Shown here piece by piece: positions 9,123-17,244 of a stretch of 24,947 bases of DNA (positions are counted from its first letter, which is position 1; every line of letters starts with the position of its first letter). Below the pieces are notes generated by a model. It was not told the origin of the DNA and ran no database searches. It was given only the letters and a program-made list of their open reading frames with translations. Origin of the DNA: Isoetes engelmannii (lineage: Eukaryota > Streptophyta > Lycopodiopsida > Isoetales > Isoetaceae); NCBI GenBank assembly GCA_011763485.2, contig JAANSK020181102.1:1-24947 (forward strand). Reading direction: 5' to 3'. A program made the position numbers and the translations under genes.

Positions 9123-9374
9123 GCGCCATACCCGGGGGGTGCACCTATCATATAGGGGGTACATCATGTGCGTGCAAGGGGTCCCCCAAAACCCCCTTGT
9201 ATACGCCTCAAAAATCTACCAAAAACCCCTATTTCAGCCACATTTTGCCCCAGAATTACCTAAACAAAACCAATCTGTAAGAGTATATGTAAGTTTGGAC
9301 CTAAAAAAGGACCCTTTTAGGTCACTCACCTGCTTTGTACGGATTACACTATGTGAACCGCCCTTGGCGCCATA
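9123..9374. mobile_element. hAT-like MITE, 236 bp, with 8-bp TSD
   Basis: An 8-bp duplication GCGCCATA (9123-9130 and 9367-9374) flanks an insert whose ends are imperfect inverted repeats: CCCGGGGGGTGCACCTAT at the left, and CAAGGGCGGTTCACATAG as the reverse complement of the right end. Eight-base target duplications and CAAGGG-type ends are the hallmarks of hAT superfamily elements. At 236 bp with no coding capacity it is a non-autonomous MITE. A further copy of GCGCCATA with the following ACCATT lies just upstream at 9109-9122, so the target region itself was already repeated. Confidence 0.65.
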
Positions 9375-9461
9375 GCCATTGTCGGATCTATGCCTAAAAA
9401 CAAATCACAAAAAGATGAAATAAAAATGAGATTACATCTCCTAGTTACCATCTTGTGGCGG

Positions 9462-9568
9462 CATGCCACCTGGCCCCACATTTCGGTGGGACCGGTGACC
9501 CGCTCCCAGCTATCGCTAGTCGCGGGGCTCCACCAGTCCACACCGCAATGTAGTCCCAAGTGGCATGC
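9462..9568. repeat. Inverted repeat around a GC-rich core
   Basis: GGCATGCCACCTGG near 9462 pairs with CCAAGTGGCATGCC near 9555, with one mismatch, enclosing a GC-rich core of about 80 bp with further self-complementary words (CCCCAC/GTGGGAC). It may be a small MITE. No TSD was confirmed. Confidence 0.45.
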
Positions 9569-10007
9569 CATCATTCATCAAATAAGAAATTGGCAAAAGA
9601 GGAATTCGATTAGGACACTAAAATTCAAAATCATACGGAAAGAATTTCTCTCATTTTTTGAAGAATCAAAGATTCTTTTCGGGATTCAAACTGCTCAAAA
9701 CCTTATAAGAAAATAACTTAACAAGGTGTTGATGCACGGAGGGTTGCCTAAAGTATCCTCTGGAATATGGTGTGTATTCATAATATGGACAATGAGGGAT
9801 ATATAGTTGTTAACAAATCTATCGAGTAAATTAATGTTAGCTACTACTTCACACCCTTGAAAGGATGCATGTCAAGAATGAGGAAATGTGAAAGAGTGAC
9901 AAAAGGAATGATAATTTTTTTAATATCATTGGAGAAGGTTGGGATGGAAGGATTTGAGCATCTGAGTGCAAGTTTCAAAACCTAGAGCTGAAACATATGG
10001 ACTCGCG
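9569..10007. other. AT-rich spacer, nothing recognised
   Basis: No coding frame with protein character, no inverted ends and no simple repeat of note. Confidence 0.5.
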
Positions 10008-11017
10008 TGAAATATAAACTCAAATAAAATGATAAAAATGCTAGCTTTATGTTGGAGCACTGAAAGTGATGTTTAATAGTGTTACAGAAGACAGAGGGAT
10101 TTAGGTGAGCAAATTTTCAAGATGTATGTAAAGAGCATAATATTTAGTGCACATCCAGGGAAGTATCGGGAGCTAAATAAGTAGTCGCTTCTTCTAGATG
10201 TGGGAAATCTAGCCATGTTTTGGCGTCTCAGACATAAATATGGGCCACATAAATAATTGTCACAACGAGCAAGTGAATTTTACTTTTTTTTTTTTTTTTT
10301 TTTTTTGTTAAGAACTGGATCACCAATATATTAAAAGAATGGTAAAGTTACAAATCGAGTGAGAAGGAAAGAGAACTGCCCCAAAGAGACAGCAATACCT
10401 CAACACTCCACAACAGACTCATAAAGAACTGCAACTCTAATGCTGTACAAACCACCCATCACCATCCACAATACCCAGGAAGTCCCGCCAAATGGTGAAC
10501 TTCCGCTTCGCCAATCCCGGGAACAGAAGAAAGCTCTGAAATAACTTATACCCGAGTCGGGGAACAAGAGAGGGCGAAGACTGCTGAATCCGCTGAAAGA
10601 TCCACAACTACCGCCGCTTCTAGATCAACCACACCAAAGCCACACACAGATGCAAGGCTTGCTTCCTCAAGAGGGGTCAGATACCAGGATACAAATGAAG
10701 CAATAACTGCTGGCTAGACAGCCTGACCTGAAACAAAGCCCTGTTGGCAATTCAAAGAGGGTAATGGAATTCATGGGCGTGAAATGTACATCCTCTGTAA
10801 GGAAGACATACAATGAAATATAAACTCAAATAAAATGGTACAAGCATCTAACTTCATGTTGAAGCACTGAAAGCGATGTTTAATAGTGTTACAAAATTGA
10901 ATTGAATGTATTTTATCATCCAGGCATTGAAGTGAGCAAATTTTGAAGATGTATCTCAAATGCAACAATAAGTGCACATAAAGGAAGTATTTGCATATGA
11001 ATAAGTAGTCGTTTCTT
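10008..11017. repeat. Diverged direct repeat, copies 10008-10193 and 10814-11017
   Basis: Both copies begin TGAAATATAAACTCAAATA and share blocks such as GATGTTTAATAGTGTTACA, GTGAGCAAATTTT and AATAAGTAGTCG, with indels. Similarity is roughly 80 percent by eye. The copies are about 806 bp apart, and most of the gap is the LINE tail at 10284-10778, which inserted later. The right copy is itself cut by the retroposon at 11018. It is non-coding: an old tandem duplication or the remains of an unknown repeat family. Confidence 0.75.
10273..10789 (-). mobile_element. 5'-truncated LINE tail, second copy of the family at 7020
   Basis: The insert is 10284-10778, minus strand, with 23 T at the left end (the polyA tail). 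The ORF2 C-terminus reads LWIFQRIQQSSPSLVPRLGY, then RKFTIWRDFLGIVDGDGWFV, stopping at 10437-10439. An older part upstream, still readable in the same frame, includes QVRLSSQQLLLHLYPGI and KQALHLCVALVW, interrupted by in-frame stops. The likely target duplication is GTGAATTTTAC (10273-10283) against GTGAAATGTAC (10779-10789), 9 of 11 matching, so this copy is older than the one at 7020, whose duplication is perfect. Presence of the same C-terminal domain in both defines one family. I cannot name the clade. Confidence 0.78.
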
Positions 11018-11665
11018 GTTGTGCATTCTTCATCTATTCATGACCAATCTTTATCGGTTGCTTTGCACTCATCGGCTATGGAAGTTGATCTACGTCCATC
11101 ATATGCACCTATTGCTCCTGTTTCGATGGTGTTGCCTTTAGCACCATCATATTCACCTATTGTTCCTTTATTTCCTCAAGTTGATGGTCCTAGGAGTGAA
11201 ATGGATCTTTGTCCAGCTCCAATGATATCATCTTTAGCATCGTCCTTATATTCCGCCAGTTGATATTTCTTCTCCTGATACGCCTGAAATTGTTATGGAG
11301 GATGGATCTACTCATCCGGGTACTAGAAAGATGTGGAAACATGCTTGGAAGAAGGCAGCAAGGAAGAAGTATTATATGGTATGTTATGAGGTTCCTATAC
11401 GTCATGCTACTCAAAGGTCTGATAACACAATGTCTAGTGTGGAGAATCTCAATGTGGTAGAAAATGTTGATTGTGATGAGGCTATTAAGCGCCTCAAGAT
11501 GGCACAAGGAGTTTATGTGCTGTGTATGGGTGGTCTTGCTTAGTGCACTACGTTGTCCTCTAGGTTTTGAGTCCCATGTCACAGGCTCCATGCATGTATC
11601 TTGAATTTATTCATGATAATAAAATTGTCGTCCTTCAACCAAAAAAAAAAGAGTAGTCGTTTCTT
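11004..11665 (+). mobile_element. Retroposed 3' tail, polyA and 14-bp TSD
   Basis: AGTAGTCGTTTCTT is perfect at 11004-11017 and 11652-11665. The insert 11018-11651 ends in ten A, preceded by AATAAA at 11618-11623. It holds two coding-like frames: a proline-rich one (11021-11263, with repeated PSY-PI-P units such as PSYAPIAPV and PSYSPIVPL), and a basic one (11295-11543, MWKHAWKKAARKKYYMVCYE, ending VYVLCMGGLA), separated by a frame change. About 100 bp of 3' UTR follow the stop. It is either a 5'-truncated LINE of a family distinct from the 7020/10284 one or a processed pseudogene. The tail word GTCCTTCAAC, shared with the insert at 11860, favours a LINE family. The insertion splits an older direct repeat. 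Confidence 0.75.
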
Positions 11666-11849
11666 CCAAATCCATATTTCTAGATTTGTTTGAGTTTGTA
11701 GTGATTGAAATAGCTAGACAAAATCGAGATGGCAAGCACAATAAGAACTAGTAGTAGAGAATCTTGGGCAAAAGGTAAGGTAGGGTATATATGTTATGTA
11801 CTTAGTGTGAACTATATACTTTGTTCAGAGTGCGATTAGATGAACATGT

Positions 11850-12111
11850 ACAAATATTCAAGAAGATAATCATGTTCTCCAAGAAGCTCAAGGCCATATT
11901 GCTAAGTCATTTCATTGTTCTTCCCTTGCCCCTCGTAAGAGGCGATTGATCTTTGAGGAGTATTTGGATGTGCGCTCTTATGCATAGACAGGTTGCTTCA
12001 CTCAGCGGGTCTCTGCTTATCTGCTGAGATTTTATTTCTGTCTTTGCATTTATACTTGTACTGGATTCTTTGATTCAATAAAGTCTGAAGTCCTTCAACA
12101 AACAAATATTC
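11850..12111 (+). mobile_element. Short retroposed tail with 10-bp TSD
   Basis: ACAAATATTC at 11850-11859 is repeated at 12102-12111. The 242-bp insert begins inside a reading frame (EDNHVLQEAQGHIAKSFHC to KRRLIFEEYLDVRSYA, then TAG). It continues with a 3' UTR of about 105 bp containing AATAAA, and ends GTCCTTCAACAAA. The same word GTCCTTCAAC ends the insert at 11018-11651, although their coding parts differ. This suggests two families mobilised by one machinery that recognises this 3' end. The 5' truncation, intact stop and target duplication fit target-primed reverse transcription. Confidence 0.65.
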
Positions 12112-12135
12112 TATAATTCTTGTACTTCTTCCCTG

Positions 12136-12372
12136 GATTTGTACCATAGAATGCAGTCTTCAGGTCATCAAAATTTCAACATGCATGTTCATCTCTGTCT
12201 AATTCAAGCCTGCAATTTGAATCAAGGATTTCTCCAGGAGTGTCTGGTCCATGAAAAACTTATTGCAAAAGGACTCCTTTTAGATGGTGTACTAGGAAGT
12301 ACTTTGATAGATTTGTATGGTGTTCTCAAGTATAGTGATATAGGCTATAAATATACTATTCAAAAACTTTAG
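12136..12372 (+). pseudogene. PPR protein fragment
   Basis: The frame from 12139 reads MYHRMQSSGHQNFNMHVHLC, LIQACNLNQGFLQE, LVHEKLIAKGLLLDGVLGST and LIDLYGVLKYSDIGY. It matches about two pentatricopeptide repeats of the PLS type found in plant organelle RNA-editing and processing factors (typical form: Y.RMQ.SG..P....F...L.AC......G..VHE.II..G...D..VGS.LIDMYAKCG). Only about 75 codons remain, with no targeting peptide and no DYW/E domain. The piece is wedged between a retroposed tail and a foldback element. It is a dead fragment of a very large family in lycophytes, ferns and hornworts. Confidence 0.75.
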
Positions 12373-12389
12373 CCTAAAAGCCCGGCGGC

Positions 12390-12660
12390 TCTTAGATTGC
12401 GCGAAAGCCCTTCTGAGCTTCTCACAATTCCTTCTGGTGCATGATGAGAATCGTCCATCTAACTATAGTCTAGCAGCACCTAGAAATCCAAAATAGGTAG
12501 TCAAGTCTAGCTTAAAATAATAAAGTATTCTTGTTTTATATAACTCAAGCACTTAATTGGACCAATAAAGTACCTTTTTAGGCTGACAACTCTTACAGTG
12601 CGTGGATGGCACTTATGAGCTTCTCGTAAAGCCCTTTGGCGCACGGTAAGAGTCCTCTCA
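12390..12660. repeat. Diverged direct repeat of about 70 bp
   Basis: CTCTTAGATTGCGCGAAAGC (near 12391) and CTCTTACAGTGCGTGGATGG (near 12590) start two related blocks. Both carry GAGCTTCTC and a C(C)TTCTGGTGCA / CTTTGGCGCA word, spaced about 198 bp apart. The intervening sequence is AT-rich. They may be part of the promoter/terminal region of the LTR-like fossil that follows, but this is not certain. Confidence 0.45.
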
Positions 12661-12724
12661 CCCTTATCATGTATATTCCCCCCTTATGTAAGCCTAATTT
12701 GTATAATTTTGTACTAAAAATGAT

Positions 12725-13171
12725 AAAATTTAGGGCAAATTGTAAAAATACCCCTGTTTCTTTACAAAATTATGAAAATGCCCCTATTTTAGGGGTATTT
12801 TTGATAAACTGGCCATAACCTTTTTTCAATGATTCAAATAGAAATATGTCCTTCAGATGAGTTATAGATGAGGGTGATATCTTCCCAACAAAGCTAAAAT
12901 CATCTGAAATGGAGTCCGAAATTTGAAGCTATCGTTACCATTGATTTGTGCTTAAGAAATAACATAACTTATGATTCCGAACTCCGATTCAGATGATTAT
13001 AGCTTTGTTGGAAAGACCTCACCTTCATCTATAATTTATCTGAAGGGCACATTCCTATTTGGATCTTTGAAAAAAAGTTATGACCAGTTTATAAAACATA
13101 ACCCAAAAACAGGGGCATTTTCACAATTTTGCAAAGAAATAGGGGTATTTTTACAATTTGCCCTAAAATTT
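12725..13171. mobile_element. 433-bp foldback element with arms over 200 bp
   Basis: The left arm (about 12732-12937) begins AGGGCAAATTGTAAAAATAC. The right arm (about 12962-13164) is its reverse complement at roughly 80 percent identity, including the words CAACAAAGCTA and CATCTGAA and the inner GGAGT(C/T)CG. Only about 25 bp separate the arms, so a transcript would form one long hairpin. A 7-bp AAAATTT lies on each side and may be a target duplication, although its near-palindromic nature leaves doubt. There is no coding capacity. The ends do not match a superfamily that I can name. A relic of the right end recurs upstream of RRP41 (21727-21790). Confidence 0.82.
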
Positions 13172-13202
13172 AATAATTAGACCAAAAACTTCAAGGCCCA
13201 CC

Positions 13203-13770
13203 CTATAAATAGTAGGCCCAACCACTCTCCTTACATGAAACTCCAGTTGCAGACCCGCTCCTAAAGAACAAAGATAACTAGACGATCCTCAACGATCAGA
13301 CTTCCGTTCGACATGGCGAGAACCAAGCAGACCACACGGGAGTTTACACCAGAGCCTAAGTCTAGCGCTTCGATATCCACCACCTGACAAAGGAGGCGAG
13401 ATCATCAAGCAGAGGAGAGGCAACGAGCCCAGGAAGCCCTCACAAAAAACCAAGAATAGGAAACTGCAAGCAATCTAGGGAGTGAAATATAGACTCCGCC
13501 AGCACACACCTCGGCTGGAGTAGGATGTACAGACTTCAGCGACCCAACTCTGCACAAGAAGGGGCCAAAATTAATCTGGGCAAGAAGAGCCCGAGGGATT
13601 ATCATCGGGGGCAACACCCCATCCAGCGGCATATACCCAGGAGATAGTGAATATGGATCCCAACAGGATGACTTACGACTATTAGGAGGAGGAGGAGGAG
13701 GAGGTAGTGAATATGGCTCCCAACAGGATGACTTCGACTATTAGGAGGAGGAGGAGGAGGAGGAGGAGGT
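13203..13770 (+). mobile_element. Broken LTR-element-like fossil start with H3-tail-like N-terminus
   Basis: A clean TATA box (CTATAAATA, 13203-13211) is followed 100 bp later by ATGGCGAGAACCAAGCAGAC at 13313, whose product starts MARTKQTTREFTPEPK. The first seven residues are identical to the histone H3 tail. The later residues are not, so this is not a histone gene. A promoter, a short leader, then a basic gag-like start with glutamine/arginine-rich remains, inside a repeat-dense region, suggest the 5' end of an LTR retrotransposon or similar element. The copy is clearly broken, with several breaks, and no terminal repeats, primer-binding site or polymerase could be assigned. Old, judged by decay. 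The family assignment is inference. Confidence 0.35.
13646..13770. repeat. 60-bp tandem duplication with (GGA)n tracts
   Basis: Two units (13646-13705 and 13706-13770) each carry AGTGAATATGG.TCCCAACAG followed by GATGACTT and end in a GGA trinucleotide run. In one frame the unit encodes SEYGSQQDD. The GGA runs are 20-30 bp. The second run abuts the LINE fragment that follows. Confidence 0.88.
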
Positions 13771-14770
13771 TTTTTCTTATCATCCACGGAGACCAGTTGG
13801 CCTATGGGACCTTAGCAAAATAAAGAGCAGCGTTCGTCTTACTAGCAGGATTAAAAAAGCCTGCACCGAAGAGTTTTCGAGGGAAGAATCTTGGCAGTAA
13901 TAAGTGTGCTGGTAAACTATACAAACACATAAGACTGTGCACTACTGCATCGAAGGGCACAACTGAGTGCGTGTATCCGACCTCTTGAAGGTGTGATGCC
14001 ATCAAACCCACGAAGGTCGTGTTCAGCAGGACATGTAGTGGCTGGTCAAGGAGAACCAACTGAACATACCTTGCCTTGATATGATTGTATGCTGGACAAA
14101 CTTGTAGAACATGACACTCATCCTCAATGTGTCTTGGCAACACTGACAAATCCTATCCTCGCGTCCCTCCTGAGTCCAACAGCATGTCTCTATGTAGAGG
14201 CGATGTACCCCCGTGTGGATAGAAGCTATAAGTCTGCGCTTCTTCATGGGCAGATGGGTCTGTAGTCCGTAGGTAGGGGTGTGGCCCTTGTGTACGCCTG
14301 GGATTAACTTGTTGCTGATACAGGGCATCCGCATCCCATAGTTTGCCAAGAAAATAAGCATCAAGGTAGAGCCTCAATTCATCGTGGTCCTTCTCTGCGC
14401 ATACATGCACACAACGATTTGCCTATACATTCCATAAGGAGAACCATTGAGCTTGCTTGTCCTTCCAACAAGCTTTGAGGCGCTGTGGGCCCATTGTTAC
14501 TACCAAGCAACATTGGGCAGACATGCATCAACCATACATATCACCTTGTGGAAGTAAATGATATGGCAGTCCAGAGCGGCTCTCTGGAGGGGTAGAAAAC
14601 CAATTTCTTGCAGCAGAATCTGATATGGAACCTTGGATTTCACCCCTAGCGCTCATGCCAAGAAGGTCTCCTGTACTTGCTTTAGGTCATTCCAAGTGGA
14701 GACGGAAGAGAACTCGGCTCAACCAAAGCCCTAAACAAGTGTGACTAGTGGCCCCAAGCATATAGCTCTG
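13771..14770 (-). mobile_element. LINE ORF2 C-terminal fragment
   Basis: On the minus strand, in order, the pieces are GVKSKVPYQILLQEIGFLPL with QRAALDCHIIYFHKV, a middle part with THLPMKKRRLIASIHTGVHR, and ICQCCQDT with DECHVLQVCPAYNHIKARY. The frame then runs to 13802 (ending LYFAKVP). The CxxC...H....C pattern, followed by CPAY..IKARY, is the zinc-knuckle-like C-terminal region of plant LINE ORF2 proteins. The blocks lie in different frames, with several stops between about 14420 and 14770, so it is dead. The TTTTTT at 13771-13776 may be its shortened tail, set directly against the (GGA)n tract. The reverse transcriptase is missing. Confidence 0.68.
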
Positions 14771-14825
14771 CCTTATGACTATTGTTCTGCATTGCATAGA
14801 GAGCTTTTCAGCCTACGATGACTCC

Positions 14826-15060
14826 CAGCCTGATGCTCGTATCTCAGTCCATGGAGGGAGTGCCCGTTGGTTGGACGGACAAACCAGTTGCACCTGAGAC
14901 ACCTCCGCGAGAAGCTTTCAAATTGCCTTCAGGTTGCTTCACGGGCTTGGAGGTCAGATCCAGACGCTCCACCTATTGAGCCCATACAGTATTCCGTATT
15001 CGATCCCGATGTAACTGTTGTCACTGCTAGACCGCCATGGTCTTCAAGGCCACTGTAAAT
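14826..15060 (+). pseudogene. Coding-like fragment, unrecognised
   Basis: The open frame ends SRAWRSDPDAPPIEPIQYSV, FDPDVTVVTARPPWSSRPL, then TAA, followed by AT-rich, 3'-UTR-like sequence. The composition is protein-like and the frame continues upstream to about 14867 (MVGRTNQLHLRHLREKLSNC). I do not recognise it. It may be the end of a transposon or host gene cut by the neighbouring LINE. Confidence 0.3.
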
Positions 15061-15440
15061 TGCTATGTAATGTATTTATTGTTGATGTAAATGGCTGTGC
15101 AAACTTGCAGGTTGTGTAATCTAAGAGTGCATTTTAACACAATCTTCCATTGACTGTAAAACTTGATGGTTTTAAATTTCTTGCTTTTTGTTTTGGCAAT
15201 CAGATTCTTCCCGAGCTCCAAATCATCATTTGAATTGAATTCTCCTTTGTTTGCAAAAAATGAACACCCACGAATTCCTGCATTTCGTTAGACGAGAAAC
15301 TCGTTGCCACTCCCGAAATTTTTTGCACGTGACTTTACCATGCTAAACTACCCCAAAAAGGGTCAACCCAAGATTCGAACATCATTAGGGGTCGAATTAG
15401 GGCTCTCTCAAAAAAAGTGGGGAACGACATGTGTCCCATT
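15061..15440. other. Spacer, nothing recognised
   Basis: AT-rich in the first half. The second half has homopolymer runs (AAAAAAA, TTTTTTT), after which the LINE reverse transcriptase fragment begins. Confidence 0.5.
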
Positions 15441-15444
15441 TTTT

Positions 15445-15995
15445 TCAAATGGTGCTTCTTTGATACTATGCCTCGGGACAAGTTGTGGGACAGATTCTGA
15501 CAGCTGGGGAACCCAGTCGACTTGCAAAATGTGATATATAGGTTGTACGAGGCATGCTCCGGTCGTCTAACGCCATCAAGGCAACCAGTCGTTAGTAGTT
15601 ATTGGAGTGCGCCTGGGAGGCCCTATCTATCCGACGCTCTTTGGCCTGTATATGAATCAACTGGAGGATTGGCTTGCGAAACACAGTGGAGCAGGGGCCC
15701 AACTCATGTACCACATGATTCGACAACTCATATATGCCAATGACGTCGACCTCGTGGCCTACAATCCGCAAGATATGCAGTGTCACCTGGATGCTCTAGA
15801 CACTTTCTGTCAGTTCACTGGTATGCAGATTAACTTGGCCAAAACTAGAGTACTGCTCAACCTCTCGTCCGCCACGACTTTCCTCCATCTATCAGGGGCA
15901 GAATGTGGACGTGGCTCCAACCTATAAGTACTTGGAAATCAAGTTCCCTACCACCACGCACTGAGATCAAGGGGGGTTCACATTTGTTTTTTGTA
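15445..15995 (+). mobile_element. LINE reverse transcriptase fragment
   Basis: The pieces in order are FDTMPRDKLWDRF and QLGNPVDLQNVIYRLYEA (RT fingers, FD in motif A position), then a frame change to GPIYPTLFGLYMNQLEDWLA (the usual QG.PLSPTLF..Y...LE). Next come LIYANDVDLVAYNPQDMQ, where the catalytic YADD aspartate pair reads YAND, and LDALDTFCQFTGMQINLAKT (the conserved CQ..G...N..KT). Another frame change leads to YKYLEIKF (usual YKYLGI.F). At least one stop and two frameshifts are visible, and the active site is altered. It lies opposite in orientation to the LINE C-terminal piece at 13771-14770, so the two are not one insertion. Confidence 0.82.
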
Positions 15996-16204
15996 AAAAC
16001 CATCAGCGTGAAAAAAATGGATTATTTTATTACCAATTGCATACGTATACTTACTCCGCAAAATACACTTTCTTTTGTTTAGTTGCGTAGGAGATACACA
16101 AAGGGTTCTTCATGTTTATTCTACATATCACATGGAAGCCAATCCACTACCTAGGCACGCTATGCTAGGAGCTACTTTGCATGTGATTATCCATTACATA
16201 TGGC
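15996..16204. other. Spacer, nothing recognised
   Basis: AT-rich with no frame or repeat I can support. Confidence 0.45.
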
Positions 16205-16433
16205 AGGTTTAAGGTCTCTATCACAGGACTGATTGATCATACTTGAACCGATGACCTTGGGGCAATGGAATTTTAAGGTCCCCATTACTAGACTGGTATT
16301 GGTCAAATTTGAACCCGTGACCTCGGGCAATGGAATTTTAAGGTCCCCATCAGCAATATTGGTCAGGTTTGAACCCGTGACCTCGGGTCTGGCGGTTTAA
16401 GGTCCTGCCACTAGACCATGTCCCGAAGGACAC
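16205..16433 (-). mobile_element. tRNA-derived SINE-like unit with tandem box-B repeats
   Basis: Read on the minus strand from 16433, TCCTTCGGGACATGGTCTAG is followed by TGGCAGGACC, resembling box A (TGGTCTAGTGG). About 35 bp later comes ACGGGTTCAAACC, resembling box B (GGTTCGAATCC). Together these look like a tRNA head. The region behind box B is then repeated: GAGGTCACGGGTTCAAA recurs, and a third, weaker GGTCATCGGTTCAAG follows, with units of about 60-65 bp each containing GGGGACCTTAAAATTCCATT. So there are one A box and three B-like boxes. The sequence cannot fold as a functional tRNA. No polyA or TSD was found. A tRNA-related SINE with an amplified body is the best reading. Confidence 0.6.
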
Positions 16434-16639
16434 CATGTGCTTATTTTTTATCGTATATAAACAATATTTTCACTAGATTCGGTGAATTAAGTAATGTTTT
16501 ATATGGTTTGAGAAATACGGAGTATGTAAAAATACTTTATGGGTTATAAATATAGGGGATGACTGGGATGTATGAGAAGGGTTTTTTGTTGTGAAGAGTG
16601 GTAGATAAGGGATTTTTTTTATGACCCTAAGAATGCAGG

Positions 16640-16905
16640 TGCCATATCCAAAATATATATAGGTGAATCCCCTGATGCGCATCCTTTCTTCGATGCCCGT
16701 GTCAAAAGCATTTATACTCCAACCTCCATGGATGTCATGCAAAGCCTGTAAGATCCTTTGCGCCTCATGTAATTGACCCATCTTCTTCTTACCAGCCGAG
16801 ATTGTTCCTTCCTATGGTATTTACGTTCCCTAGCAACTTTATCCGAAAGCCGGGATATAAGCGTTTCCTGCGCGGGAATTGGACGGGCTGCATTCCAACC
16901 TATAA
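16640..16905 (-). pseudogene. Coding-like fragment, unrecognised
   Basis: After the acceptor TATCTTATAG, the minus strand reads GWNAARPIPAQETLISRLSD then KVARERKYHRKEQSRL (16903-16794), ending at a possible donor GTAAGAAG. In another frame just downstream comes QLHEAQRILQALHDIHGGWS, then INAFDTGIEERMRIRGF. The two blocks look like one protein interrupted by a frame change or a small intron. Highly charged and helical. I know no family for it. Confidence 0.35.
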
Positions 16906-17116
16906 GATACAAACATCATAATCAACAAATAAAGTGCTATTAGTCAAGAAAGACAGAACAATTAGAAAAAGACCACTTGAAATTCACATGTATAATTTAA
17001 TCATGATACGGGGGACGTTCTTTACAATCAAGACTATCTCGACTCGCGAGTCGAGAAAGTATAGAGCATTACATTGCACGACATTTTTTTTCACATGACA
17101 TTATACATTGGTGGTG

Positions 17117-17244
17117 TTATGACGATTCACCATAGTATTTTTCGTCCATGGCCTTCATGATCTTGCTGTTCTCCTCGTCTACTTCTTTGAGCTCTGGATA
17201 GCTATTCAGGGGATGGATGGATTGTAAATCATGATCGCCAAATT
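17117..17244 (-). pseudogene. C-terminal coding-like fragment, unrecognised
   Basis: The minus-strand frame reads YKFGDHDLQSIHPLNSYPEL, KEVDEENSKIMKAMDEKYYG, ESS, then TAA at 17119-17117. The acidic-basic helical tail looks like a true C-terminus, not random translation. A stop lies just upstream, so only about 43 codons are seen. It may belong with the fragment at 16640-16905 only if the order was rearranged. Confidence 0.3.

Noticed and set aside
10008-11017. Pair of long terminal repeats around a small element
   Set aside because: The sequence between the copies is mostly a LINE tail. No TG...CA ends, primer-binding site or purine tract was seen.
13313-13387. Histone H3 gene
   Set aside because: Only the first seven residues after Met agree. 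The following ARKSTGGKAPRK region and the histone fold are absent.
16388-16433. Functional tRNA gene
   Set aside because: Box A and B words are present, but no acceptor or anticodon stems close, and the B region is repeated in tandem. Better read as SINE-like.
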